Notes: generated by a model from the sequence alone, not told the origin. Counted from the stretch's first letter, positions 44,311 to 60,319 are shown. The stretch: 64,000 nucleotides of DNA from Ulva prolifera (GCA_023078555.1 CM041199.1:1364001-1428000); one strand, 5' to 3'. Numbers and translations are program-made.

Positions 44311-46241
44311 GCCAGACGCTTTAAATCCTCACCGTCGTGACAGAGATGGTCGTCATGTTGTATATATAACCGAATATTCACCAAAATAGACATTCACAAA
44401 CGATTGTTATCGGCGACACGCACGTATCAAACCCACGGCAAGCCACGTTTGCCAGCAGGATATTGCGACCTGCTTTCCTGCCAACCTATTCAAGAGCCCT
44501 ACACGCAATCGGGCTCCAGATCCTGTCGAAGTTGATCGAGTAGCTCAGTGTCAGGGTCAAATTCGAAAGGAGTACAGTCCTACCAGGTACCCGATCCGCT
44601 GGCAGATACTGTATGAGGTGCATAGATCTCTCATGTGTGGGCGAATGATACCTGATGTTGGCGATGCAGCAGATGACGTGTCTCGCTGTGTCTGGTGCGC
44701 CGGAACGTTAGCGCCACCCAGATACATATGACCTGCCCTTCTCCAGGATACAAAGCTGGCATTAACATAAATTAACGGAATCCCTGAGATAATTGGAGAC
44801 TGTCTGCATACTGCGGCCAACAGAACACACGCGCGCTTTCGCTGCACGCAGCTGCACACACACGCACAAACTGTTTCCCTTGCTCAGGAGGATGCAACCA
44901 AAGTAGGTCATATAAATCACAAAAGCAATTCACATGTGACATGCTAACCGGACCGTCTGGCATACTGCGTATGGCAACACCCACGCCGCAGGTATCTGCT
45001 TGGGTGATGTGACGGAAACAGGTCGCCGTGCTGTCACAAGGCAACGGTCATGCGGCCGCGACGGGATTGGCGGCGGCGTGCACTTCCAGGACTGAGGCCA
45101 CATTGCAGTGCCTTTACAGGAGTGACTGTGCTTTCTCATGGCATCGCAAGCCAGAGTCGCAGCGACAGATAAGCCTGGTCATCCAAAAGCGACCTAGTGA
45201 CCTGCTGACCCTGGCGTACCTACACGTCACTCCATCCGTTCACTGAGCTTCATTGTCCTTTGTATGCTTTTTGCGTTGCCATTCAGTATCTTGCTGACCA
45301 TCAGTAGACCGGGCTGCTGTCTGCGACGAGCTCTGCGAGGCCTGCGCTGAGTTGCAAGTTTATCCGTCGGGTCGCACCAAGTACCCATGCATGTGTCCGC
45401 TGACGATACAAAGGCGCGAGCGCGCGCGCCGATGATGGTTTCGTCGACCGTTCGCACAGCGAAATAATAACCACTGCAGCATGGCCACGCTGCAGCGGCA
45501 CGAGTTTGCCGCCGGTGGCCACGTTTTTACGTACTTGTCAAGCGTGCATGTCCGGACATGTCCCAAGCCCGCCATGGCAAGCCTCCAACTATGTCGTTGC
45601 ATTGAACATCAAGCCCAAACCCGTGTAGTTTAGGCCTGAACGTACATCTTCCAGATCTTATTCTTCTTAGTGTGCAACTCCGGCGTATTGACTGACACGC
45701 AGTCTGTTGGAGGTGTGTTCTTGCAGCTTCAGGCTTGGATTTGCTGAAAATTCACATGTACCATGTTGGCTGCCATCGACGCTCTGAGTCTGCCCTCAGA
45801 TTGCCAACATTCCTGTTTCTTCACGTTGAATTCGTTCTCCTGGGTGCTGGAACATCAATTCAGAATGCGCATGGTTGTGTCGACCAACAAACACAATGGC
45901 AGCTCGCGTCCAGATAAAGGCTGTCCACACAATCTGCGTGAATCTTCGTGATATTTCGTTGGCACTGGCTTGTTACTGCTTTTCATATGCGCGGTTTGGG
46001 GGCGTTTCTTTGTCCTTCGCGCGATGACTCAAATGAGATACACGCAACAATGGTCGGCATCACACGTACAGAGCACTTCAAAACCCGCCTTTGATGTGAA
46101 GTTGAGAACATTTTTTCGCTCGGGGCGTGATCGTCTGTGCTGCGCCTCCCTGCTCCGGAGCGGGTTCACCAAGCGTGCGTGTGCAGGCACATCTACTCCT
46201 GCGACGATATCCTTTGTGCTCAGTCGTCTGGCCATTGGACA
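44311..46241. other. No supported gene
   Basis: Frames at 44557-44859, 45227-45602 (minus) and 45735-45951 (plus) are open without domains. No RNA gene or repeat is evident. Confidence 0.4.
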
Positions 46242-50616
<4,375 letters not shown>

Positions 50617-51327
50617 GTGAGGGCCGGCGAATGCGCGGTGGCCATGTGTCTGCGGGTCCGTGAGGGTGTGTGGGGACGTTGCATGCAGGCTGTGCAGGGA
50701 GGTCCCTGTCTCGGATTGCGCGGGATGTGCCTCTGAGCGACAGAAATTCAGGTGATTCGGATCCGGTCGGGGATGGGTGGCATGGCCATGTGCGTGCAGC
50801 CGTGGGTGCTCTGCGCGTGCAGGGCTGCGTGCGGGCGTGTCGGGGGGGAGCAGGGCTGGGGGTCTGCGCCTGCGCAGCCGGCGGTGTGGGGCGCTGAGTG
50901 TATTGCGAGGTGTTTCAGCGGGCGTTTCTTTCAACAAAAACCCCCCCAAAAAAAAAAAGGCAACCCCAGTGTGTTGTGCGCGGTCTTCCATCAGGCGTGT
51001 AGGCGGCCGGCTGCACACCGATTGAGGCGCCTCGGCCGTGCACACATTTGCCCTTTGCTGACACAGGCAGCGGCTCTGGCCGGTGTGAGGGCTGTTTGCT
51101 GTCCCGCAGCTGGTGCACTCGTATCCGCGAGGCTCCATGAGGGTGGAACGCAGGCTCAGGCTGTGAGGATATGTTATAAACGAGAGGATTGAATTGATTG
51201 CTAGAGTTGATAAGGGTGTAGGGCAGTAGTCAGGTCAACCGGTTTCTTCCATGGGCGCTCCGTCATCCCGGAGAGTAGCCTGTAATCACATCGGTGTTGT
51301 TTTCCCAAGCCGTTTGCGTGACCTCAG
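50617..51327. other. No supported gene
   Basis: 3' flank of the secreted-protein gene. It contains a C-run followed by an A-run (50940-50957) and no convincing frame. Confidence 0.45.
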
Positions 51328-51627
51328 ATGATGCATGGATGCAAGAACAAGCAGCCATGGTCACTGCACAGGTATGGGGTGCTGATGTTTTTCATGCGAG
51401 AATCCTTTTTTAGAGGGCATGGACTGCTGCTTGTGAGCCACGGTGACCACAGGTCTTGTTTTCACGATGCGCACGAGTGGACAGAAACACGTTGCTGGGT
51501 TCTGCTGCAGCTGCGAGGAAAGTCAGTCAGTGAATGGTGCACATCGCAAAAACTGGCCAGCCAGATTGTGACAGCCTCATATGCTGAGGAAGAAGCTACG
51601 AAATGTGGCTTGACCGCAGTTGTCTGA
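51328..51627 (+). pseudogene. Possible copia-type RNase H remnant
   Basis: A 99-codon frame ends with EWCTSQKLASQIVTASYAEE and ATKCGLTAVV. This is reminiscent of the end of a copia RNase H domain (S-K-K-Q...V-A-x-S-x-x-E-A-E-Y), with the Tyr and several other positions lost. No other retrotransposon domain or LTR is visible nearby, so the assignment is weak. Confidence 0.2.
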
Positions 51628-52280
51628 ATCTGAGCTTGGAAGACCGCACTGGTTTGTGGGATAAGTCTGGTTCATTCACTGAGCACATTGCGTGTCAGAG
51701 GAGGGGTGGCAAATGACGATCAACATTTATCAACACTCCATAGTGCCATGAAATGAGTGATACCCAGGCAGAACCTCTCCAGAAGCTTTGTGGTGGTGCT
51801 GACACAGGTTTCGATGTGCTGCTCTGGAGTCACAAGGGGCTCACCTCACGAGATCCAGATGCAAGATTCAAGGGTACAGCAACCACTGCAGATTTCTCAG
51901 CCCGTGGGTTCTGGCCACACTCTTCATCGATGGCGAGGGCATGTCCGACAGCTGATCAGCTGAGCATGATAGTGAAAACGCGACCCTGCAGAGGTGCCAA
52001 AATGCCATCACATCATTCTGGCAGGAACAGCCTCGCAAGCGATGCCCCTGGGAGCGGGGGGTAGCGCACTCCCGCTGCAGGGTGGGCTCACATCGCACGT
52101 GCAAACATGGCCGTGCATGCGGCCTCTTGGGCAACGCCTTGAGCCTTGAAACACGGCAGCAATTTGCCCCAGCCTTTGCAGAAACTAGGGCCCTGTGCAG
52201 CGAGCTGGCGCTCGGCGGAGGCCAGGATGCAACACATTCGCCGCTTGCTTCGGGGGCAAGCGGGGATGGGCGTGTCCTGC
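51628..52280. other. No supported gene
   Basis: Short competing frames, nothing recognisable. Confidence 0.45.
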
Positions 52281-52371
52281 TGGCAATGCAGTGACATGGC
52301 CGCTACACCAGTGCAGTGACATGGCCGCTACACCAATGCAGTGATATGGCCGCTACACCTGGACTGCCACA
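52281..52371. repeat. Palindromic-element core as a 25-bp tandem array, copy 6
   Basis: Three head-to-tail units of GCAGTGACATGGCCGCTACA plus CCAGT/CCAAT/CCTGG, bounded by TGGCA on the left and TGCCA on the right. The unit is the core of the 45-bp palindrome. CTGCTGGCAA occurs at the left boundary and again just right of the array. Confidence 0.8.
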
Positions 52372-53120
52372 GTGCTGCTGGCAACTGGCGGTGATGTTTG
52401 AGTGGGTGTTCGTACATAATGGTGGTGGTGCGCTTGGGGGTTCTGTAAAGAAAAAGGTATCTGAATTCACTCAGGGGTATCCTATTGGACATTGGCTGTT
52501 GTCAGGATGTGCCAGAGTGGCTGGAATGACTTGGGACCGTTGTACGCTGTGAACATGGGGCTGCGTGATTGTCATTTGGTTGCAGTGTGTGACAGCATCA
52601 TGCGATGCATGCGTTGCTACCTTCCTTTCTCACGTCTGAGGAATGTACACTGTTCATATGATAAAGGTCCTGTCAGTACTTTGAGGCTGTTGAACGGGCC
52701 CGGGGCCCCTCAGAAGGACTCTATGTCAGCATCGTGTTTTAACCTGTTTTATGTTCATTATTGATGCTTACCAAGATGAGCATGAGTGCAGCAGCACCAC
52801 CTAGGGAGCGCAGCGGACTCCGTGATGATTGTCTATGTCTACGAATGCCATGCACATCACGCAGCAGACTTTCCGGATGTTTTTTAGTAAGAAAGTGGGG
52901 GTTGCTTGAAGTAGATGCCAGGACCTGAGTAGAAGCTGCAGCTGACAGGAATGTGGGTGGGGCAAGCGAATCGACAGCACCTGCACAGGAGCGCATGCGC
53001 CGACCTCATGCAGCTTTATATTTGAATAGCTTGCAGCAGGGCAACATGCTGTCTTGAGAGTGACGCGACATGTTGACCTGTACATCTCGTTGGTCCCGCA
53101 GAGCTGTGCACGTCTAGAAA
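52372..53120. other. Upstream region of first NADAR gene
   Basis: From about 52917 the sequence is homologous to the region upstream of the second NADAR gene (from about 55706), including GCAGCAGGGCA and a TATA-like TTTATATTT near 53010. AG acceptor-like sites just before both start codons suggest a 5' untranslated intron. Left of 52917 nothing is recognised. Confidence 0.5.
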
Positions 53121-53705
53121 ATGGGCAGGAAAGGCAACGCAAGTGCACAGGACAGTCCTGTGCATCCGGTGTTGGCCAGAGAAGATTTGATGGAGGAGGT
53201 CAGCAATGGTGCCGAAAAGGCGTATGTGCTCTTCTGGGGCCATAAAGGCACAGCAAGCGTTCGATGTTTCAGCCAGTGGTACCCCGCGGTCTTCGCTGTT
53301 CACGGCGAGACCTACAAAACAGCTGAGCAATTCATGATGGCAGAGAAGGCCAGACTCTTCGGGGATGCCGAAGTTCTACAGCAGATTATGCGCTCCGAAA
53401 CACCCCGGGAAGCGAAGGCGTTGGGGCGAAGAATACGAGACTTCAGAGAAGAGATTTGGCGACAACATTGTACTGACATTGTTGTCAACGGAAACTTGGC
53501 TAAATTTAGACAAAACGAAGACATGCTCCAGGCGCTTTTGAGCACGGGGACTTCTGTGATTGTTGAGGCGTCTCCTTCCGACCAAGTCTGGGGCATCGGC
53601 ATGGGTGCAAAACATCCTCATGCCAAACGTCCAGATAAATGGAAAGGAGAGAATCTTTTAGGATTCTGCCTGATGTGTGCGCGCGATATCCTCTCAAACG
53701 AATGA
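53121..53705 (+). CDS. NADAR-domain protein, copy 1
   Basis: A single uninterrupted frame of 194 residues. After about 35 variable residues the NADAR domain follows: FSQWYPAVFAVHGETYKTAE, then MMAEKARLFGD, PREAKALGRRIRDF, LAKFRQNEDMLQALLSTG, VEASPSDQVWGIGM and ENLLGFCLMCARD. NADAR proteins (YbiA-type) are N-glycosidases acting on riboflavin-pathway intermediates, and some reverse guanine ADP-ribosylation. Which substrate applies here cannot be read from sequence. The conserved Glu of TAEQF, the EAS motif and WGIG are intact. The Met at 53121 is chosen because the paralog starts at the equivalent place (MGGNGN versus MGRKGN). TGTAA about 50 nt after the stop is a plausible polyadenylation signal. 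Confidence 0.9.
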   Translation: MGRKGNASAQDSPVHPVLAREDLMEEVSNGAEKAYVLFWGHKGTASVRCFSQWYPAVFAVHGETYKTAEQFMMAEKARLFGDAEVLQQIMRSETPREAKALGRRIRDFREEIWRQHCTDIVVNGNLAKFRQNEDMLQALLSTGTSVIVEASPSDQVWGIGMGAKHPHAKRPDKWKGENLLGFCLMCARDILSNE

Positions 53706-54310
53706 GGCAGCCGAGTGCCTAGCCGCAGGAGACACAAGCTCCACCACATTCTCCATGTAACACAGTAATCAACATGTTTTGTGATATGGCTCCTGGCAGT
53801 GGAGGCACATACGGCGTACACGACGGCTCGTCGTATCGACCACTCCATTCCACTGCATGCTCGCCAGCACGCAGCGAGCAATCTGCAGCAAGTACCCCTA
53901 TAGGGCCCTACAGCCCCTGCTGGTGGGCCTTGTACCTACCTTTCTTGCGTACAGTGATGCTTGCTGACCTTGAGTGCACTACCCTCATCTATACTTGGAT
54001 CGAGAGCCTGCATGGTGTGGCAGACCAGTTGCGTGGCAAACCAGTGACAAGACTGCTACTTGCCCCATGATTGCCTCGACCAGTGGCATGAGGGGCACAT
54101 CACTGAACTGCCACACATGGGCAGCGCCAAAGGGAACCAAACTTTTACAAGTACCATGCTCTCTGCATGCCCGTTTTCAAGCCACCGTTTTATGAGTATC
54201 CTGGTCTTGAGCCGTGCCACCGTTGGAACGCTGCAGTCGTCACCCGATCCACCGCCGCATGTCCAGACAACACATGCTTGCTCTGGCACCGCCGATTAAA
54301 CTCGCTGTTA
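53706..54310. other. Intergenic between NADAR genes
   Basis: Left part is the duplicated 3' flank of NADAR copy 1. A degenerate palindromic element (54079-54115) is listed separately. No gene is seen. Confidence 0.45.
54079..54115. repeat. Degenerate palindromic element, copy 7
   Basis: ACCAGTGGCATGAGGGGCAC followed by ATCACTGAACTGCCACA keeps the layout and right arm of the 45-bp family but with several changes in the centre. Confidence 0.45.
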
Positions 54311-54314
54311 AAAT

Positions 54315-54377
54315 ATTAGATTAGATTCGCTGTATATTAGATTAGATTCGCTCTATATTAGATTAGATTCGCTATTA
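54315..54377 (+). repeat. 21-bp AT-rich tandem repeat, three copies
   Basis: Units starting ATTAGATTAGATTCGCT at 54315, 54336 and 54357, differing only in the last four bases. Flanked by TCGCTGTTAAAAT and TCGCTATTAAAAT. Confidence 0.95.
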
Positions 54378-55705
54378 AAATAAACAAGGTTTATGAAGAA
54401 AACAACCCACGTCCACACCCTCTGCAGCGGAACAGGTGACAGATTCAATTCATCATGCAGGCTGTCCTATGCCGAACCTTAGTTAAACATACCCGGCTAT
54501 TGTATGGCAAAGCAAACAAATACATCAAGCCAAACCAGTGACCGGCTGCCACACAAGCAACCACCAAAGCTCACCCCAGCAAACTACCCGGACAACAGCC
54601 AAGCACAACTACATCAAATGCTCCGTGAACAGAGCTCTCAACCCAGAAGCCAGGTCATCATGCAGCCTGTCCTATGCCGGCGCGCAGGCCTGTGCATGAT
54701 CTGGCCCACCCATCTACTTTCAGTTGAAGCTTCGGCCAATGGACAGGTCTTAAAGCATATCAAGTTCTGCATGAAAGCAAGCCCTGTCTCATTGCCCGGG
54801 TAACAAATGTGGTCATTCCGGCTGCGAGCAGCGGCGCCTCTGGACCAGACCCGGCCTGCCAAGCACACACTAGCATAGGCGAGCAGGCGCCTGAGCACCT
54901 GATCATAATGCTTGAGCTGTGACCGCAATTGTGACAGACTCGAATGGATTCTGGCTCAGGGGTGTGCTGCAGCACAACACCTGCCGAACCTCGAGGTCTT
55001 GACTGCTGCGCCAAATCCAGCCTCATCTGCCAATGTGCCACACATGAGCCTGGCTGTGTCATGGGTGCACTGCGCTGATCAGTGGTTGTCCTCCTGCGAT
55101 GCTCGCTGTTCTCAGAGTCACGGCGCGGGCCGCCTCGCCGCCTTTGTCCTTGTAACAAATGATGCAGTGGTGTGTCAGGATGCCTGGTCGTGTGATGCAA
55201 GGACAACGTCGTTAGCTCCGAAGAGGCAGGTAGCACGCAGCAAATGGGGGCACCTCAATGTTGATCAACTTGTAAAGCATATACAGGGTCGTCAACACAG
55301 CATGAAGCATTCGAGCCACGACAGGCATCCCCCGCAGAACAAGTCTGGAACTGTGTTACAAAGGAAAAAGCTGGAGGGGCCGGTAGCACCGCCAGGACCA
55401 AAAGGGAGAGCACGAACAACGCAATGCGCACGCAGCAGGAGAGCAACAGCCAACGCCAAGGCACAACAAGCACCCACACACCCCCACGCTCCCACACACT
55501 ACCACACGAACCACACACTGAAACCCGACCCACGCACCCACGCACCCGCACGCGGCCCAGACCCAAACCCAAACACACACCCAAGCACCCACAAACCCAC
55601 ACGCCAACACGCCACACAGTCTGGAACTGTGCGCGTTGTCAGTGGGATCGGGGGGGCATCACAGGGACAAAGGCGGGATCGGGGGAGTGCAGGCAGGCAG
55701 GTGAA
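54378..55705. other. No supported gene
   Basis: The plus strand is C/A-rich at 55400-55620. A CTTTGTCCTTGTAACA end at about 55142-55158 resembles the retroposon-like module. No exon is supported. Confidence 0.4.
55350..55405 (-). repeat. Retroposon-like 3' module, copy 3
   Basis: On the minus strand GGCGGTGCTACCGGCC is followed by a C-rich spacer and TTTTTCCTTTGTAACACAG. It is preceded by about 220 bp of GT-rich DNA, as at the other copies. Confidence 0.4.
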
Positions 55706-55908
55706 GGCAGGACCTGGGCAGAAGCTGTATACGGCTGGAACGCGGCCAGGGCCAAGTGAATTCACAGCAGCTGCACTGGAGCGCATATGCCTGTCTCATG
55801 CACCTACATAAACAGGACACTGCAGCAGGGCAGCAACGCTTGTTCAGGTTGACACGGCATCTTGACGACGTAAACATCTCGTTTTCGCACAGCTCAACAC
55901 ACTCGAAC

Positions 55909-56502
55909 ATGGGAGGGAATGGCAACGCCGGAGCGCCTGACAGTCCTGTGCACCCGGTGTTAACCAGAGAAGACCTTATGAAAGAGATCGGCAATGGTGC
56001 CGGAAAGGAGTACGTGCTCTTCTGGCGCCATGACGACGATTCAGACACATCAAGCGCTGGGTGCTGCAGCCAGTGGTGCCCATCCGTCTTCGCTGTTCAT
56101 GGCGAGACCTACAAGACAGCTGAGCACTTCATGATGGCAGAGAAGGCCAGGCTCTTCGGCGATGCCGAAGGTCTGGAGCAAATCATGGAAGCCGAGACAC
56201 CCCGGGAAGCGCGGACGTTGGGGCGACGGATACGAGGCTTTAAAGAAGAAGTGTGGCGACAGCGTCGTACTGACATCGTCGTGGACGGAAGTGTTGCTAA
56301 GTTTAGACAAAACGAAGACATTCTCCAGGCGCTTTTGAGCACAGGCACTTCTGTGCTGGTTGAGGCGTCTCCTTTAGACAGGATCTGGGGCATTGGCATG
56401 GCCGCAGACCATCCACATGCCAAGCACCCAGACAAGTGGGAAGGAGAGAACCTTCTGGGCTTTTGCCTGATGCGTGCACGTGATGTCCTCTCAAACGAAT
56501 GA
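55909..56502 (+). CDS. NADAR-domain protein, copy 2
   Basis: A paralog of the gene at 53121-53705, 197 residues from the equivalent Met. The frame is also open 51 codons upstream, but that segment corresponds to non-coding sequence in copy 1. Domain blocks are YVLFWRHDDD, VFAVHGETYKTAEHFMMAEK, GRRIRGFKEEVWRQ, VAKFRQNEDILQALLSTG, VEASPLDRIWGIGM and ENLLGFCLMRARD. Compared with copy 1 there is a short insertion after YVLFWRH. The entry motif FSQWYP reads CSQWCP, changing both aromatic residues of the NADAR signature to Cys. The frame is otherwise intact, so it is probably expressed and may have altered substrate fit. Confidence 0.88.
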   Translation: MGGNGNAGAPDSPVHPVLTREDLMKEIGNGAGKEYVLFWRHDDDSDTSSAGCCSQWCPSVFAVHGETYKTAEHFMMAEKARLFGDAEGLEQIMEAETPREARTLGRRIRGFKEEVWRQRRTDIVVDGSVAKFRQNEDILQALLSTGTSVLVEASPLDRIWGIGMAADHPHAKHPDKWEGENLLGFCLMRARDVLSNE

Positions 56503-57165
56503 GGCAGCTGCCTATCTAGGCATTGCAGGCACCAGCTGGTACCTCTTCCTCCATGCAACACTGTTGACCGCATCCGCATGTGTTGAATGACGTGGCTGGC
56601 GTCTGTGGCAAAGGCACATATCATATGTGTGACGTATGGCATCCAGCACAGCATGTCTCCGCCCTGTCACTGAACCATTCGCAAGAGCGTCACGAGTGAT
56701 AGCCTGCCCAATAGTACACAGCGAGCACTTTGCAGCAAAAACCGACATGCAGCGACACCACTCCAGCCCCGGCCAACAAAACCCTCCCACAGCCCCCGTC
56801 TATCTTCATATACAACACCCATCTTTAGCTGCTGTCTACAGATACGTCCTGACGGTGAATCCTGTCAATTCACCCCCTCTACTTGACTGCATAGTAGCGT
56901 GAAAGCTGTCCGTCCGAGGGAGCATCCAACCTCACAGCGAGCACCGCCACGGGGACCGGCCTCACACTCCCACAATGTGCCCCCCATTCTGCCCAGCTAC
57001 CACCGCTGCCGTTCCGTGCACACCCCCCGAACCAAACGGGCTATCCACATCGAACCGCCGCTCCCTCGTCCTACTGCCGACCACAGCACACAACCCCTAG
57101 ATTAACATCGTACTCATCCGCATGTCTGATTCCCTCAAGAAAAGCCCGCGCCCTTAGAGAACCCG
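56503..57165. other. No supported gene
   Basis: The left part is duplicated 3' flank shared with NADAR copy 1. The rest is C/A-rich and unrecognised. Confidence 0.45.
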
Positions 57166-59829
57166 TCACCCGATGTACTTCTGCGCGTACATCGAGTCGA
57201 GGTGGGACTCCACGCAGCGGCGCTCGATGCCGTCGAGGTGCATGAGGCCCGCGACGCCGACGACCGGCCCCGCGGCGCCCGGCCCCGCGGCCTCGAGCAG
57301 CCGCCGCGTCATCTCGTCATCGCGGCGGTCGACGAGCACCGCCATCGCCTCCGGCAGCAGCTCCCGCAGCACCTGCACCCGCCGCCCCGCTGTCGCACCG
57401 CCGCGTGCGAATATATCTAGGGGGGGCTTCCCCGGACAGTCGCATGCGAATGTGTCTAGAGGGGACTCCCAGGCGTTGCACCCTTCGGTGCCAGTCATCG
57501 GGCGACGTGAGGGTATGGCTGGTCATCCAGATATACGCAACTGTTTGCTTGACACCCCGCAAATGACCGCCGCAGGCTGGCTGCCGACATCGTACCAAAC
57601 AGTCAACATCGCCGCGCTGCGTGCACGCCTCGATGTGTGCCAGGCACCACCTCTGACGATGCCCGTGCGGAGCAGGCTCTCGACGCCCAAGGCCATGGCT
57701 AGCAGTCGAAGCCACGGGGGCCGCCGATGGGTCACGCTGGGCCTGCTGAGAAGATGGCCAGCCCCATCCTGCGAGTGCGGGCGCGCGCCGCGAGGCCGCA
57801 TGCGCATGGAACCTATGTGGAGCAGCCGCAGCCTGTGCCGGAGCTTGAGAGCTCGCTGACAGTTCCGTGTGAGCGAGAGCACACATGCGTACGATCAGTG
57901 CGGCGCGGCTCTATGAAGGGAACTGCAGAGAGCAGGCATGACGAGGACACAGGGAGGGACAGGGGGGGGGGGGAGGGGTTGCCTGATTCTGTAATGCGCC
58001 GTGAGGCGATGTATACGTTGGACCCAACCTGCTTGCATTAGCCCTGACGCAGCTCTGGCATCTGGTACATGCTAACAGCCCATCAAGCAGATCACAGAGA
58101 CCTTAAAAGGGGGGGGAGGAGCGCACGGCCGCGAGCGCGCGGGCGGTGCGGCGCGTGGCCACCGCCTCGAGCTTGAGCGCAAAGTCCATGCCATTGGCGC
58201 TTAGCTCCAGCCCCTCCGCCTCGGCCGCGGCCAGGAACTCCTTCATGATCGCCTCGCCGCCGTACATCTGGGCCTGCAGGCGCTGCATGAGGGTGGACCG
58301 GATGTCCGGCAAGGTCTTCATCGCCCCCTGCACCGCCTGGATGAGCTCCTGGACGTTGGGCTCCCCGCAGACGACCGCGATGGACTTGTGCTGTGCTGCA
58401 CGGCGGGGTTCGCGAGTCAGCGAGGGGTGTGGGGTGGGGTGGCTTTAGGGGCTGTGATGCATGTGTTACATGCATGTGTACGTACACGATGTGGGAAGGG
58501 GGGGGGGTCACAATCTCATGCATTTTACCGGCATGGGTGGAAAGGTCATAGGGGGTCCGGAGGAGGATTGAGCTCTGGACATAGGTCTCGGGTCGACATG
58601 CGCCATGAGGTATCGAGAGGCCATGTTTGACCGCCATCTGTGGCATCAGGAGCGTTCTCGAGTCCACGGACCGGCGTGAGGCGAAGAAGGAAACAATGGC
58701 AGCACGTGCTCCGCGGCATCGGTCTGCTGCTGCTTGGGCTGCAGAGGGACGGGTGACACGGCCGATGGGCAGGGCTGCAGGGATTGGCCGGTGGAGACCC
58801 CTTTGGCGCCGTTCTCAGTGAAAACAAGTAGAGGTGGACGTTCCCAAAAACAACTAGAGGTAGGCGTCAGCCCTGCCCTAGACACATTGATGCTGCTGGA
58901 ACTGGGCTCGAGGTAGGCGCAGAGATCGCACCTGTCTGGGCGGCTGTCTGGAGGACTATGCCTGGCTCGAAGCCCAGGCCGCGCAGCCACGACCTAACTA
59001 GACCCGCGAGCTCTTCGACCTTGATTGGCATTGGGACAGGCATGCTTGTGACTTGACTCGAGAGCATGTTCTGCACGGACGTGAGAGTGGCAAGGTAGCG
59101 GAGTCGAATCGAGATGGATGTCCAGATGGAATGTGGTTGGTCTGCGCTGAAGAGATGTGCAGCGAGTGGATGGTTGTTTGCAGCTTTGAAGGCACTCCAA
59201 CGTTGTCAGATGCCTGGCGCAGTTCCTGTGGAGTGCCCGATCCCAGATGGTGGGCTCAACAGCAACACGTGGGGAAGGCGCACGTATAGCTCATCAGGGA
59301 AGACGGGTGTCCCGTTGTTTATGGAGTAGTAGCGGAAGTCGCATAGTGGAAGCACCACCGAGCTGGGCGAGATGTCCAATATCTTTGCGCGGATCTCGGA
59401 TGCGCTTTCTTCCGATCCATGTACGCATCCGAGGAGATGTATCTGCCTCCCTGTCTTTGGGTGCTCCAGGATGCACGATCGCTCGGCGTCAGAGCTAAAG
59501 CTGCGCTGAGGCCACGACACACCTACACGCCACAATTCATGGAACAGGCGCAGATTCGACGGGAAGCATCGAACTAGCGGGTGCATCTGTCCCCACATAC
59601 CTACGTGTCTGGCCAAGAACTGGGTGATCTGGCCCGAGTCAGGTAGCAGTGTCTTGAACGCATCCCTGGGACACCGTTCCAGCGCCCGACGCATGAGCGA
59701 ACTGGCGACACTCACCGTCCGAGACTGTTTCAACTCTGGCGCGAAAGGATTCCGTCGATATTCTACTGTCTTACGCACAGGTACTGCTACATGCGTGTCA
59801 AACACATGCACACCGCTCTCTGCTGCCAA
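57166..59829 (-). CDS. TraB-family protein
   Basis: Exons (minus): from about 59829 or upstream to 59284, then 59070-58932, 58395-58127 and 57372-57166, with matching phases 0, 1 and 0. The TraB/PrgY-type pattern is visible: LEHPKTGRQIHLLGCVHGSE and ESASEIRAKILDISPSSVVL near the start (the HLLGxxH strand and the following helix-strand), QMYGGEAIMKEFLAAAEAEG in the middle, and VLVDRRDDEMTRRLLEAAG plus VVGVAGLMHLDGIERRC at the end (the ERD...H-x-x-G-I pattern). Bacterial TraB/PrgY acts in pheromone control; plant members lie at ER-mitochondrion contacts. The membrane segments common at the C-terminus of plant TraB proteins are absent. The reading frame begins just after an in-frame TGA, so the true start is either an internal Met (about 59695) or an upstream exon. 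Confidence 0.75.
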
Positions 59830-60319
59830 TCATGGGCATTACACTTGCGTAAGCGCAATTTCGAGCATGACGCAAGTCAGCTGCGGTGAAAAAACAGTCT
59901 ATCACGCTCTACGAATTAGTTTCAATAGGTGCAGTGTGTGGTCGACGTCCTCCAGCCTCACAGCCTGCTGCCCCAGCCCCAGGCGGTGGCTTGAGGGCTC
60001 CGCTCGCATCCCACTTTGAGCTGCTAGGGAACAGTGTGTGCACGGCAAGCAGATCGCACGCAGTACACTTCAGGTCTGCAACTAACCTATTATCCCCAGA
60101 CACAGCCAAAATTTGTATGTGACATAGATAATTCCAGTGTCTAACACGCAAGGAAGTGGCCTGGTACTTCATAGATGGAATCATGCAAAGTGGGTGGAGA
60201 CGGCTGTGTGTGGTAACAGCGTGCAACGTCCCATACTCTTCGATGATGTATGGGCGTTCTTGCATGCAATTATCTGCACGTCACGGCGTCCAGGCGAACG
60301 TAAATCAACTTTAACAGGC
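59830..60319. other. No supported gene
   Basis: Upstream flank of the TraB gene, with short frames only. Confidence 0.4.
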
